NCBI GenBank assembly: GCA_902806575.1
Contig: CADCXD010000019.1
Span: 496,001-560,000 of the forward strand
Reading direction: 5' to 3'
From: Jackrogersella multiformis
Taxonomy: Eukaryota; Ascomycota; Sordariomycetes; Xylariales; Hypoxylaceae
DNA: 64,000 nucleotides
Below are positions 1-12,703 of the stretch, piece by piece. The notes under the pieces were generated by a model. It did not search any database, was not told where the DNA came from, and saw nothing but the letters and a program-made list of their open reading frames with translations. How positions within the stretch are numbered: the first letter of the stretch is position 1; each line of letters starts with the position of its first letter. Made by a program: the position numbers and the translations under genes.

Positions 1-297
1 ATTTTTGCCTAGCACATATGTATCATGTATAAATTTAGTGTGGTCAACTATGATGTTCAACGTTGATGTGTAGTGAATTGCTGTCTTATTTCTCATCTAT
101 CTAAGTGAGATAGATACCTACCTAGCTAGTTACAGCAAAAGCAATACATCATCTTATGACTGACGTTCTCATGCTTATGTACATTTCATTCATTCATCGA
201 AATATCGAGTCATGAACATGTATGAATACCTACCTACCTAGGTAGGTACCTAGAGGTATGTATTTCGTTCATTAATTCTCATTTTCCAACGCTCATC
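1..297. other. Intergenic, window edge
   Basis: No gene is visible. The stretch is AT-rich and lies downstream of the stop of the AhpD-like gene on the minus strand. A CCTA/TAGG palindromic block lies at 227-253. Confidence 0.6.
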
Positions 298-1311
298 TCA
301 TAATTTGGCCCGCAGTCCAGGCGCGAATGTGGTACCTCCACCACTGGTAATAACATTCACCAACTTGTCGATATTCTCCAGTATCCAGATGTTCCCGTCT
401 TCAGTAGCTAGCCACGCACCTCCCTCAACAGGTTCTTGGCCTTCAGCTTGCGCGTCGCCGTTCTCGTACGCCTTGCGCAGACCAAAAATATGTGAGACAA
501 CCTGAGGGCCGACACCAGTCTGCGTGCGCAAGCACGCGATAGCCACGAGCGATGTGAGGACGCGACCAACATTGACAGGCTGTACTACGGCGCGCGGGTT
601 GGACAGCAAGTTCGAGTAATGGCCGTTCAAAATATGCACGGGCAGGTCCGGATGCGACTGGGCCAGCCTATCGAGCAGCTTGCGTTCGAAGCCCAGGTAG
701 ACGCTGTCCCAGAGGGCCAGACCGTCGCGTTTGCGCGTGTCTAGGTTAGAAGGGGTCAGCTCTCGCGTAGGCGTGGTGCTTAGCGACTCGGCAACGTCGG
801 CCGGCAGGCTGCTCCGGAAGGCGCCGAGCGTGTTGATGCTCCGCGGGATGCCGTTGAAGGAGATGCACTTGAGCCCGACCTCGCGGATCAGCTCGGCGTT
901 CTGCGCGGGCGTGCGCGGCTCGTTTGGTGTTGAGGTTGAGTTGGCGAGGTGGAAGATCTGTGTCATTGCTTCGGGGCAGTTCAATGTTGCTGAGACGGCT
1001 GTCTAAGGTATTGTTTAGTTGCTTGTTCTTTTGTTTCATTGTTCACTCACTTGACATTGTATTTCCTCGTCCATCTTCATATGGGAAAAGGAATAAGATA
1101 CCCAAGCATGGGCAGTTAGTTATAAGGGGGAAATATGTTTCTCTTCACCTACCGACAATGTCACCCAAGCAGGCAGCCCGACCTTCTTCTCGGCCGCATC
1201 GCTGGCGAACTTCGTCAGCGCCGCCTGGACGCCTGCCGACGAAGGAGTATATCCCGGACTCGCGTGGCTGGCATTGATGAGCGCCTTGATGGTATTTGAG
1301 AGTTTCGACAT
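298..1311 (-). CDS. AhpD/carboxymuconolactone decarboxylase-like protein
   Basis: Two-exon model: 1153-1311 and 298-1002, intron 1003-1152 (150 nt), about 287 residues. The first exon begins MSKLSNTIKAL and ends in phase 0 at a GTAGGT donor. The acceptor is TTAG, giving a junction that reads TLS then TAVSATLNCPEA. The uninterrupted frame of exon 2 has no ATG at its left end (it would have to start at TTG), which supports the upstream exon. The segment KCISFNGIPRSINTLGAF resembles fungal proteins of the AhpD-like all-helical fold, whose bacterial relatives are peroxidase-associated or decarboxylases. I see no CxxC redox pair, so redox activity is doubtful. No signal peptide or membrane segment is seen. 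The family call is moderately secure; the reaction is unknown. Confidence 0.7.
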
Positions 1312-1782
1312 ATTTCCCCCGAGTCGCAAATACTAAGATGAGAGAGTAGCGATACCTAAGGAGGTAGGTATATATGAGGTAAGTATGGGGGAACAAGAGA
1401 CAATTAATCTCTAACTCTACGTGAGTAATCTAATTCTTTCTCTTCGGTCTAATAAGATCCGTTCGCCAATACGTGTTAGATCGTATGTTAGGTATTCCGC
1501 TTGTCGCATTCGTCCTCCCACGGCTTGTATCTAGATAGTGAAGACGGACGAATCCGACGTCATCTGCCTGTGAATTTAAATGTCTTATATGGATGTTGTA
1601 ACTGTCTCTTAGGCGATCTTAGGTGGATATTCTAGGTACCTGGTGTACCTAAGGTGAGGGCTCTACACTAAAATTGTTGCTATGGATGGGGATTCCGAGG
1701 GTATGCCGCGGTAATAATCCCTGGAAGAAGAAATTCGGCGGTTCAAGAAATCCCGACATCCATCGCAGCTAGAATATCCATC

Positions 1783-1870
1783 CTACCTACCTAGGTACCT
1801 AGTTACCCTAGGTAGGTGCCTAAGCTTACAGGGCTACCAGGTACCTAGGTAGGTACCTAGCCTACCTAGC
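1783..1870. repeat. Palindromic CCTA/TAGG block (dense)
   Basis: Nearly the whole stretch is made of CCTA and TAGG tetramers arranged head to head around ACCTAGGT and GGTACC cores, so several alternative hairpins are possible. It is one of the densest blocks in the window and lies between two genes. Confidence 0.85.
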
Positions 1871-2127
1871 CACAGCGGCTTGTTTTACTTCCAAGGTTCC
1901 AGTTTGGAACCCACTGTGCCTGGGCATCAAGACGCTAGGTACCTATCTAGTACCTACAGTAGCCCTAGCCTAGGTAATTCAGGGACAAAAGGCATCCACC
2001 CGTTGGCCCTAGTAAGTCGCCAACTTTCGGGCATTATTTTATGATGCCGGTAACACATGCTCACGGGAGTATCGTGTGTTTTCGTGTTTTATTATTAGAG
2101 GCACCACACTTATGATAATATATATAA

Positions 2128-2167
2128 CCTACTTACCTACCTACCTACCTACCTACCTAAGGTACCA
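2128..2167. repeat. CCTA tandem tract
   Basis: An uninterrupted run of about eight CCTA/CTTA units ends in TAAGGTACC. It is one-sided (mostly direct) where most other blocks are palindromic, and looks like a slippage product of the same unit. Confidence 0.85.
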
Positions 2168-2683
2168 GCTCTAGTAAGTTATCAATGCCACACGTGGATA
2201 ATAACAATATCGCTTCAGCCAGGTATGATGTTCGCTATCAAAGTTGGAACTGCACATGAATATTTCTACTTCAGCCCTAAGGAAGACAGCGACTATACAA
2301 ATATAATATTTCCTAGTCGCTACTTGGAATATAAATATCCAAAACTCTCGGAAGAAAACTCCTGGCCCCAGTTCTATACCGATTTCCTCGTCAATAGCCT
2401 GTCCGCTTATCCCATAGACATCCCATGGATACCTATTTTGGTATAACATATCCATAACATCATGGAACCGCCAAAGCATTCGTCTAATTACCATAGCGAA
2501 GACCTGAATACCTAGGTACCTAAGGTAGGTTGTCCTTCCCTTTATACCTACCATAAAGTGAGTCGACTCGGCTTCAATTTCATATCCAATTTCCAACGTG
2601 TATATTTCATTACACTCCTCTCGCAATAGGCAAGCCCGGTAACTTTCCCTTAACCCTCATCCAGGATGACCATAGCCTATATC

Positions 2684-4971
2684 CTATAGCACGAGCTTGA
2701 ATGTAGGGTCACGGTCGTCGCCAAAGCCACGGTATTTATCGTACTTGCCGTTAGCCTTATCCCGGTTGATCTTCCAGCAGTATAGCACGTTGCAGAGGAT
2801 GCTAATGGTCTGTTAGATGATTGGAAGTTTTCTCGGGGTCGGTCGACCAAGGTCAATTCACTCACAAGAACCATCCACCGCACAGCAGTCCCATAATAAT
2901 GGTATGGCCTTCATAGTACGCTGGCCCTTGGCTTTTGGGGTATATGAAGACGGCGACGAATCCGCCACAGTTCGCAATCGCAAGCTGTAGGGCACTCGTC
3001 GTTGCGCGCTTGTAGTGGCCAGCAGAGTTCTACGCCACTCGTTGTTAGCATCGGGATAGCATTGCCCCTGGATATGGTCGATACCGTGAGACTTCGAAAG
3101 CACCGAGAGGGGCGTCCATATCCTGAGCGCTAGTGGAGTGAGACTTACGTTCGAGAGCCAACCGAGGACGGGCGGCACACTACTATAAAGACCGGTAGAC
3201 ATAAGAAAGGTCATGCCGTATTTGACCTTCACATTGGTAGTATTTGCGATCACTCCATACCCGATAATCGCCAGGGGTAATGAGCCAAGCATGACGACTC
3301 CTCGAACGCGGAACCGATCCGAGAGAAAGGCGGTGATCACTACTCCATGTAAGTTGCACATATAAGAAGCTGGAGCACAGTCTTGTATACATACCTGTGA
3401 CTACTGAAGCTACCGCATAGGGAATGACGGACCACAGTTGAGCCTCGTCGGCTGTGTAGCCCAGACCCGCAATGATTGTCGGCAGCTAATGGTTGCCCGT
3501 TAGGACGATATATTCCAATCCAAAAGGAGTATGGGCGGTTACTTACGAAGAGGCCGAAACTGTATAGACCACTTAGGATGCCGAAGTATGCAAAGGCCGT
3601 GAACCACGTCTGCAAGCTGAAAACGCCACGAGCCACCTCAGACCAGGCAAACCTCTCAGTAGCTTCCCTAGAAAGTTGTCAACAAGACGCCTAGTAACCC
3701 TAGAATATGATAGAGGGAAACATACTTTTCGCGGTGGTTGCCATCGCCGTCGCCGCTAGCCGCATGAAGCCGACTGACAGCAAATTGACGCTCCTCCGGA
3801 GTAAGGAACTTGGCTGAAGCAACACCGTTCGGGAGGAGGAAGTAAGAAGCAATTCCAACGAGGGCCGTCTTTAAAGGGGTTGTTAGTGCTTCTTTACTGG
3901 TTATATGCGGAAGAAAGATGGCCACTCACAAATAGACCTTCAAGCACAAAGATCCATCTCCATTTGCTGAGACCACCTCGGGTGCCTATCTCAGCTATCC
4001 CGCGAGCCAACAATCCTATGGTTTGGTCAGATCAGTCAATATACGACAATGCGTCGGATAGCAATGCGAAAGGGAAAAAGGAAAAGAAATAAAGAAAGAA
4101 AGAAAAAGGAAATATACCTCCGAAAGCCCCCGACAGGGAGGCAGCTGTGTAAAAGATACCAATTCGCAAGGCGAGTTCGCCTCTCGTATAGATGGTCGAC
4201 AAGTACAGAACCTGCAGCGCTTATGAGCTACAACATCTAGGTATCAATACCAAAATCTTTTTACATACAATTCCTGGCAGTAGACCACCTTCAGTCAATC
4301 TGCAATATCCAGAGTCAGCAATTGTCCCTTACAAGCGAGAGGCTACATAAATATTCCGGGAATGACTCCGATTAGGTAGCAAAGGATTACAAAGGAATTT
4401 TGTAGAAAGCATCTCAAAAACAGGAAGAGTTGACCAACCCGAGCAGCGCACGAACGCCAGCAAACCCCGCGAAATTTTGTACAAATCCGAGACTCATGGC
4501 AGAGATGCCCCAGAAGAAGGTCAGGCATGGCAACCAAATCTGGGGTGTGAGCTTCTTGAGGATCAGGTTACTCGGAATCTCGCTCAGGATGTACGTCGCG
4601 TAGAAGACGGCAAGACCTTGATCGTACTGGTGGTCTGTGATGCCGATGTCCGCCTCGAGATTGTACAGTCGCGCATTTCCTACGTTGGTCCTGTCCAGGA
4701 ACGAGCAGAGGAAAAGAACTGCGAGAACGGGAAGGATTCTAATTTCCTACAGTTAGACCTCATCATGTACAATTTTTTTTTTAAATTCTTCTTCCATTGC
4801 CGAAGAGAGAATGAATTCGAAAGGAATGGCTGGACGGAACCTCGTGTCAAGCTTCCATAAGACCCTGCGCGCTAAGATTGTATCGGTAGAGCTGACCTGT
4901 ACCGCGCTCCCCTTCTCTAACTCCTCCACGGTCGCCTTGTTGTTCATATCGCCGGACTCTGAAGACGTCAT
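2684..4971 (-). CDS. MFS transporter, ACS/Dal5 (allantoate permease-like) family
   Basis: Eleven-exon model: 4841-4971, 4439-4738, 4269-4299, 4118-4211, 3930-4015, 3726-3868, 3547-3667, 3395-3485, 3149-3342 (or to 3339), 2866-3029, 2684-2801; about 490 residues. The start ATG at 4971 opens MTSSESGDMNNK. Family signatures appear in order: RRVLWKLDTR, then ILPVLAVLFLCSFLDRTNVG, ARLYNLEADIGITDHQYDQG, the TEGGLLPGIVLYLSTIYTR loop, KWRWIFVLEGLF and TFLMSTGLYSSVPPVLGWLSN. Such permeases are plasma-membrane anion:cation symporters for organic acids, vitamins or allantoate; the substrate cannot be read from sequence. Exon 9 has two possible acceptors three bases apart (TAG or GAG), giving 490 or 489 residues. 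The gene is followed upstream by a same-strand Zn2Cys6 regulator. Several introns exceed 100 nt. Confidence 0.88.
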
Positions 4972-6113
4972 CGTATAGTTCTCCTCTTCCCTTTCGTGTA
5001 GGGAGCCAGAGACGAAAAACAAGAGCGGAAGTAGAGGTTGGACGACTATTCCGTTGTTCAGAACACCGCACAACCTACCTTTAAAGCTTCGCAACCAACA
5101 ACTAAATACGGGCCCGGGATTGTGCAGAACAGTTGGTCAGCGCGGCGTAGAGACCTCCAGTCAGGTTGCGGGGAATTAGATTACTACATTAGTGGTCGCC
5201 TCTCAACAAGGGTTGGGGGAGCCAGGGGGTCGAATCTACGAATCCATCGAAATTGGAGTGTGGGGTAAGTAAGTCCTTTGTCTTGGTATATATAGGAGAG
5301 TAAGCCGTGATGATCTTCGCAACTAATCAAGATACAAGCATCAGCAACGCGGAGTGCTGTGGGGGGCCATGTACTGCATGCGGAGCTTGATATATACCCG
5401 ACGGTTCTTTGACCTCGACTGAGGAACAAGGTCCGACTCATTACTAGACAAACCAACATGTCGAGAGTAACGGGCTCGAAAGGGTTGACCAAGGGTATGA
5501 TTTGTCATTGCTACCACATGATAAGCTCCAGTTGGTGTGTGTGATCGAAACGCAAGGGAGAAGTTGTCGCCTTGCTCCCAGCCAATAGCTCTGCTCGATC
5601 GAATATCTCACAATTCCAGGGTCCTTATGATATATTGGCTTGGCCTCAACGATTATGCCCCTGTCCGTCGTGATAGGAAACGCCCGTTACATCGGCCATG
5701 CACAAGGCCGCGTCGTGGACGATGTCTTGCTTCAAGGCTGCATCGTCGAAGTTCTTCGAGCGCCGTTCTAGAAGAAGCTTACCTATACTACTACGTACAT
5801 CTCTATTCTGGGCTTCTTAGTAAGGACCTCTCGAGGTTGTAGATTGTATATTTTAAATTATCATCAAAAACGTGCTCGCAACCATATGTAGCATCGGGCG
5901 TGAGAAGGGTCCTGACACAGTGGAACACTGCAACCCTCTCGTCTCTGCCCATGAGACATTGGAAATGCTAAGGCTGGCATATAGTAAACAATGCATTGAA
6001 CCGGAATTATCCAAATTCCATTCCAACCTGTCCAACACCATGTGAATGCTCTCGTGAACCTGCGAACGCCTAAGTGCCGTGCCCTCACATTATAAACATG
6101 GAATTTTGTACAT
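4972..6113. other. Intergenic, permease 1 promoter and regulator 3' flank
   Basis: About 1.1 kb with only short frames (for example 102 codons at 5184-5492, minus) lacking any recognisable motif. It should carry the promoter of permease 1 and the terminator of the Zn2Cys6 gene. I see no clear binding site that I would defend. Confidence 0.5.
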
Positions 6114-8720
6114 TTACGTTCCGAACGTTGACCAATCCATCCAGTCCAAGTCAGCGCTCTGAAACTGGAAATCCTCCCAGAATGCGTTGAGCCCAATATC
6201 GGTACTGTGAATGGCTTCATCCAACTGGTTCTCGTTAGACATGGTAGAGAATAGCAAATAGTCCGGTGGTAGACTTGTTGCCGGGACCGACAGTTGTATT
6301 GCTCCCGCGTGGTTAGCCATGTGGGCGGCGGTCAGGTCGGTATAAATAGAAGCGTTCTTAGGCACTTCTCCGTTCGGCTCCGGCAACATCTGAGTAGTTT
6401 CTGAAGCCCGCGACGCATATTTCAGTATCTGTCTTAGCTGCCCGGCGAATAGACAAGAAAGCCCCTTCCGTTGGATCGGGGATGATCCTATCCTTTCTAG
6501 TACATCCGTAGTCTCTGCTATTAAGGCCCTGATACTAGGAGCTAGACTGGAGCCTCGACCATCGGCGACCGTGCTGACCCTAAGTGCGAAGCACGCCGCA
6601 AAGGATATCATGATGGCCGTGTTGTTAGGCATTGACCTTAGCTGCCCTTCGCCCTGAACAGCTACTCGTAAGACATTGAGGGCAGAGGAGAGGCCAGCAG
6701 CGCGGAAAAAATGGCGTGCTCCCACAGGAGCAGTGCCATGGTTGATGACAGAGCTGTATAAAGATAGTCGGGTATGAGATGCAAGAATCTCGACATATGG
6801 AGGTAATGTGAGTTCTAGAATAATTAGTTCGACAATCTTTATTGGCCGTGCAGAGTAAAAGACTCACTCTCTCGGTCACCTAGTTGTAAAGGCCATGTCT
6901 GATACCACCTGTCGAAGAAAAGGGTTATCTCATTTTTGACCCTAATATCACTCTATGTTAGCACATTTCTCGGTTGTGAGTGTTGGGAAGTATCCATACC
7001 TATCGACAACTGATGATTCGCTGTTACCATTGACATAACTGTCACATATTACTTTTACTTTTGTAATTATGTTCGTCTATAGACATTCAGTTAGTCATGT
7101 GGCATTTTCCATATCTCGGATAGGGCTTAAAATTACCAGATCTCTTCTGAGAACCGCAACTGACACAATTGAACCGTCCCACCTATCTGCTAGGTCGCTC
7201 AGATGCCACTGATCACAAGTCTCGATTAGTGGCGACATTGGTAAAACGTAATCCCTTCCTCTTGCGAGACACACCCTATAAAAAGTTAGTCAATTACTTC
7301 TCATCACAGATTCGGGGTTTCGTTACCCTCTTTCAAGAACGAAAAGCGACAGCCATGCCCGTTCCCTTCTTCTCAAGAGCCTCTGGCCCTTTGGTGAGTC
7401 CGGTTCAACGTCACCAAAGCCGTCTATGCCAAGCGCTTTTCGGGCAGATATGCAATCGGACGTGGCAATAGGGTCTCTCGGACTGCGCGGTTCTGTAGAT
7501 GAAGGCAAGATGACCTTATTCAAAGATAAGTCTAAGGCGATCGTTAATGCCATGGAAAGGTAAGTTGATGTTTCGTCGTCGGCCCAATGTTCACCGGCTG
7601 AGATCCATGGTATATTAACCATGAACGCCAAAATAATTTCTACAGATTTGTAGCGCTTCGCCATAACAAGACTAGCGAGCTTCTGTCGATGATTCGAGAG
7701 TCTTTTATATAATGATTCCATCGACGGCGAGAATAGTGCCGACGCAGCAGCTATTGAGGTCAACAAAAAGGCTGACCGACTTCGAACGAAGTCTACTGTA
7801 TGTATCACGGGGTCAATTCCCCAGCGCGTATGCGCGAGTTTTTCGTAGAAACTAGATCCGTTAGTATATAGGATTTTGGATTTGTGAAGCAATGAAGTCA
7901 TACTAAGCGAATAGTGCCTCGGTCTCAGCAAGAGTAACAAGTCCTAATTCAATGGGGTCAAGATCTTCGCCGACGTCTAGTCGTGCCTGGAAACGCCCAA
8001 AGAATTTTTGCAAGTCATCTCCTTCTCCAGCCGTACCACGATTCGCGGTAGACTTGGAAGGGAACCGTCCCGTTCCGTTCCCCTGCGTCTGCGGTGTTAT
8101 AGACGAGAGCAATTCGGATGTCCGGGCAAGCAATTGCAGTGGGTTCTCGGCATCGTCCAAACTAAGTTGATCTTCTTCAACCTTGGGGTTAACCGCTGGG
8201 TCGTCACGCGAACAGGTTTGCGAGGGCGAGGTTCCCATCGAGGTTGAGGACTGCTGAGGAGACATGGATGCCTGCTCGTGCTCCATCCCATTTTGTGATA
8301 TGCGCCGGGGAAGTCCATGTTCGCCACTCAAGAGTTCTCTGCTTCTTTCGAGCAGAAACCTCAACTCGTTGGCTTGCTCCGCCGTCTGTACCTGATCGAT
8401 AGAGCCGGCGTGCGATCTTCTCAGCGCCTGCTCTATCTGAAAGACGGCTTTCTCTAACCCCGAATGCTTGCTACCAAGAAACCCCATTAGCTACCTAGAC
8501 TTACGCAAAAGTTCAAAAGGGACAGCTAATCTCACTTCTTTACTCCCTTATGCCGCCCCACATGAAAGAGCGGTGCCGAACATTGAATTGCGCGCTGAGT
8601 GCATCGAGTACAAGTCGAAGACCCGTTCGGACGAACACACTTAAGCTTAGATTTCTTGCAATTGAAGCAGGCGGCAAGGCGCTCCTCATCTCTTGAGTCA
8701 GTATCTGATTTCGGCGCCAT
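6114..8720 (-). CDS. Zn2Cys6 fungal transcription factor with fungal-specific middle homology domain
   Basis: Seven-exon model: 8536-8720, 7904-8470, 7327-7851, 7137-7275, 7000-7076, 6868-6941, 6114-6814; exact multiple of three, 755 residues. The N-terminus holds a binuclear zinc cluster: Cys18, 21, 28, 37, 40 and 47 (C-x2-C-x6-C-x8-C-x2-C-x6-C). Residues from the second exon (EKAVFQIEQALRR) follow as a linker. The middle homology region includes EKLAHTRWGIDPVIHTV, RSRSAFLLTSIAAASALF, FMVNIPWISAGEHWADDE and, across the 51-nt third intron, FVLERG/VCLARGRDYVLP. An apparent stop after EALFA is explained by a 52-nt intron (7852-7903, GTATGA, ACTAAC, TCTAG). It acts in the nucleus as a sequence-specific regulator. 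Its target is unknown; flanking permeases are candidates by position only. Confidence 0.88.
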
Positions 8721-11700
8721 TCGATCCGATATGGAGACACGGCAAATGAGAGGAGGCCATAGATTTAGTTGAATATATGACGAAGGTAAAAATGACAAGG
8801 CGCGCGTCCAATACGCTAGCCTCAGCAGTACCAAGATATTCTTAATTCTCCGGAGGTTCCAAGGTTATGTTGTGGAGTCCATGAGAGAAGAGTCAAAGGT
8901 TGTTGGGTCGGTAGAAGTGTCTTGGCCCCGCACCTTTTTTTTTTTTCGTTTGTCTAAACTTGTCAGGGGGTAAGGGGGGGGTATGTATGGGAAGGGGTAC
9001 GGGATGGGGTATGAATGTGTGAATTTGAAAGAACTCAGGGTTACTAGGTTACTAGGTAGGTTACTACTAGGCAAGTATTCGATGGAGACGAAGATGGAGA
9101 TGGAGATGGAGATACGATGGAGAAATGGAGAAGTTATCACGTGATAAGTATTAGTCCTATTATATTATATAGATGTTCTCTTGAGTCTTGAGTCTTAAGT
9201 CTTGAGTGCGTCTAGGGTCTAGTGTCTAGTGTCTATGGCCTCTCAACCTTCCCTCTCTGCCGTCACCCTCATGTCCCGTGATCGGGTATGTTGGAACAGA
9301 AAACCACGCTTTATGGGAACAAACCGGAACGTGCCAGCCCCTACCATCACCACCACACACCACTACATCCCTATTTGATCAGGTAGTAAGTATGATACGT
9401 GACCGGGATTCACTTACATCACAATGTCCCATCCAGTTCCGGCACTCGATAACGGATCACTCCTAGAATTACTAAGTCCTGCGAGGTCCGTTCAACTTTT
9501 CTGGGCATTGCTACTGTTTTACCAACTCTCTCAGATCGATTGGCCTCGCGCTCGAACTGAGTTAGTCACGGACCCGTAATCAAGCATTGCTTGGCTGCTT
9601 ACTTGACACATTCCTCATCTGGCCTTACCATTCATACATACCTAGTGTAGGTAGGTAGCTAGGTAGTTAGAAGAAAGGGACTCAATCCACTCATCAACGG
9701 CGCTTATGACCATCACATAGTTCATGGAATCAAACTCTCGTTTGGGCAAACTAGGGATATCACAATGCATGTTATTCCATGCATTGCTTGAAAATATTGA
9801 AGCTCGTTTTGGTCCAATCAAGCACGGTCCCGTGTTTGGTTAAATATTGACTTAATATGCGAACAGTTTGCAATGATGCTGGCAAGAAGCTAGTCCCGTG
9901 CTCATTTAGCTACCAACAAGGCAGCTGTGAATTCGAAGCTGAACCGACCACGCGGAGGCGGCAGAGCTAACAATTGGATATTGCTAAAAAAAACTGCTTG
10001 ACTTCAATCCGCTAAGAACCAACATTGCTACTACTACATAGACAGCCGCTGATAAGCACTGAGTATTCCGTCACGCAACATTGGTTTCAGGTTAGCCGCA
10101 TGAAAGTTGGTGTTAAGGGCTGTAGTAAGACTACCAGCTCTTACACATATGGTGTAGGTAGGTACCTAGTGCATATAATATAAACTCTTCGACTCGCATT
10201 ACTAGACAAGCGCCACACATCCTATGTAGGTACTGAAGCATGGGCTGCATTGGCAAAGCTTACAATGTTGCCAGCTACCTATCGCGGTAACCAAGTCCGC
10301 GGGTACTATCCTATGTTTGATCGTAGGGCCAGAGCATATCAAAATCGTTGAGGTTTGGGGCTGAAGGCAATGTCTCGTCACAGTCTCGTTGCCTTCCATT
10401 ACTCTTCTTCCCCTGCCATTCGGCCAAGTAGTAAGGTTGAAATGATCGACGCGCCCGAGATGGAGCCTCAAGCTAACCAATACTGACACCAATTTAAACT
10501 CATTGTGTCGAATGGAGAAACTCACCTGAGTATCGCCGGATGTAGCTCGAAATAACACTGCCTTCAGTTTACCATATTTATCATTTCAGCAATATGCAGT
10601 CTTGGGTTGATTTGCTGCCGCTCACTAAGGGATAGGGTCGAGATAACTGTAAGCCTTAAGAGATGACTTTCGCCTTGACATATCTAAGCTTAGCTTAGTA
10701 TACACCATAGCAATAAGTTTGGGAGCTAGACCCGGAAGAAATTCGACGGCGTGTCTGTTCACAACCTCAAGGACGATGAACAATGACATAATTCAATAAT
10801 CATTAAATATAGGTGACGCTAGGCTATATTTACCAGATTCTTAACTGGGTTGGCTTTGGCTCCCTCGGACGACATCCTTAACTTATTTTCATTCGAGGAC
10901 GTTGCCGGTCGGTTTTCATCGGGGCAGTTGTAGGATTGCATCCTCGAACGGTAGCTTGCCCCAGCCTCTTCGCATACGTGGCAATTCGAAATGCGCTGCG
11001 CAGGTGCGGTATTTTCCAATTGTTAACCAGTTGTATCGTCCCGGTTCGCACATGACCTCGCCGACCCTTAACACTGTGTAATTTGAAAGCCTAGGTAGAA
11101 GCGATGCTATCGAACTCGGTTTTATAGCTGGTCTTGTAGTATTGGCCACAGGAGTTTGTATTTGACCTGTCTGTTGTAGTTACGGTATCAACAGAACCTG
11201 TCAATGGATTTTAAGAAATTCCATGCCATAATTCCGCTCATACTTATCCAAGGCAGTGGATATCGAAACCCTTATATCGTTTCGTCAAGAGGTAGACGAG
11301 GCTTGTATCCTCCAAGGTAGATCGGGTCATTGTTATTAAATGCTGGAATGACCTTATGAGTGAAAAGAAAGAAAATAAATTTCAAGCCGCCGGGTTGGAA
11401 ATTAGTCCATCGGGTTTAATTAGGGGGCTGATCTATCTGTTCATCATTCCCCCGAGCGCCGACGGCGTCCGCGGTGTTAATGCATTCCTTATGCTGGTTC
11501 ACCCTAAATCCGGTGCTAAACCATCAAGAGCATATCCCAGCCTGCTGGCGTCAGCTCTTAGCTGCATTCATAGGGCTGAAAACCGATGAGAACTCGCGAC
11601 CTAGCTACGTATTTAATTCCGATGATTATCATTATGACTTCAGCTACAAGTTTCTTGGAAATTTTTACTATTTAAGACTCTTCTCCTAGGTATCATATGC

Positions 11701-11875
11701 CGTAGGCGACATCTTGTTGTAACATCTAATATTGATCAAAAAACACCCTCTCAAACTCCAAGAAAACGGTATAGGTACAAGCACGGGGCATATATCTTGG
11801 CTCTAGGTCCTGTATTTCCTGTCAAACTAATTTTTCAACGCATTCCACGAACAAGTTTCTGTTATTTTCGCCAAC
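8721..11875. other. 3.2-kb intergenic region
   Basis: Divergent upstream region of the Zn2Cys6 gene (minus) and the Rossmann-fold gene (plus). It contains a homopurine/pyrimidine stretch near 8930-9000, a GAGATG tract near 9088-9115, tetramer blocks at 9041-9070 and 9638-9670, and short frames without recognisable motifs. I see no supported gene or RNA. Confidence 0.5.
9041..9070. repeat. TTACTAGG tandem variant
   Basis: Repeats of TTACTAGG and TAGG occupy this stretch, about 0.3 kb upstream of the Zn2Cys6 start codon. It is a divergent member of the tetramer blocks seen across the window. Confidence 0.6.
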
Positions 11876-12703
11876 ATGCATCTTATACTTACTGGTGCGA
11901 CTGGCCTAGTAGGCTCCGGCGTCCTGGATGTCATGATCAAGATGAAGGACGTCACTAAGATCTCCATCCTCAGCCGCCGGCCTGTTAAGATGGCCGATGA
12001 CATTAAGGACCCTCGCGTCAATGTCATAGTCCATAAGGATTTTGAGAAGTATGATTCCGAAATACTCTCTCAGCTCAAGGGAGCCACGGGGTGCGTATGG
12101 GCCTTGGGCATTAGCCAGACCCAGGTTGGTAAAGAGTAAGTAGTAAAACGCGCCGTCAGCCACCTACGTACTTAGATTACTGACCTTTCGTCCAGAGAAT
12201 ACGTGAAAATTACAAAAGACTACGCCTTGGCAGCATCGAAGGCTTTCCAGACACTAGCACCAGAGAAGGAACCCTTCAACTTCGTGTACGTCTCGGGGTC
12301 AGGCTCCACGACACAGCCAGGTCGGTTCTCTCCCTTATATGCCAGAGTGAAGGGGGAGACGGAACTGGCGCTGGCTGAGATGCGCAAAGCAAACCCACTC
12401 TTCCACGCAAGCTCAGTCCGACCGGCATTCATCGATCCCTCCAGTCATGATGCCATCAAGCCCTACATTCCAGTCCAGACTGCGGCGCTCAAAGCCACCT
12501 ATGCGATCTTCGGACCCGCGGTCAGATACGGACTCCAGTCACATTGGAGTCCGACCTCTGACCTAGGAAGGTTTCTAACCGAGATGGCGATGGGCCGATA
12601 CAATAAGGATCAGTTAAAAGCGAATGATATCCAGATGGAAGGCGAATTTCCTATCTTGGAAAACTCGGCGTTCAGGCGGTTGGCGGGCCTCGGCCGCGAA
12701 TAA
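11876..12703 (+). CDS. NAD(P)-binding Rossmann-fold protein (atypical SDR / NmrA-like)
   Basis: Two exons, 11876-12135 and 12196-12703, 60-nt intron with GTAAGT donor and CCAG acceptor; 255 residues. The start gives MHLILTGATGLVGSGVLD, which carries the TGxxGxxG dinucleotide-binding loop at residues 6-13. VWALGISQTQVGKE runs into the intron and the frame resumes as EYVKITKDYALAASKAF. The segments FVYVSGSGST and YARVKGETE sit where the SDR serine and YxxxK motif are expected (Y-A-R-V-K), so a catalytic site may be present. Length and layout match fungal extended or atypical SDR proteins near the Fmp52 type. It converges with MFS permease 2, with 169 bp between stops. Substrate unknown; no transmembrane segment is evident. 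Confidence 0.82.

Larger units (their letters stand above)
1312..2683. other. Intergenic region rich in palindromic tetramer blocks
   Basis: This is the 5' flank of the AhpD-like gene and the 3' flank of MFS permease 1. It holds several CCTA/TAGG blocks (1636-1655, 1783-1870, 1935-1976, 2128-2167, 2509-2530). A 151-codon minus-strand frame at 2171-2626 reads through one of these blocks and resembles nothing; I do not call it a gene. Confidence 0.6.

Noticed and set aside
2171..2626. 151-codon open frame on the minus strand
   Set aside because: It translates through a palindromic tetramer block, is AT-rich in composition, has no family resemblance and no splice context.
5184..5492. 102-codon minus-strand frame between permease 1 and the Zn2Cys6 gene
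   Set aside because: No motif and position fits a promoter/terminator region.
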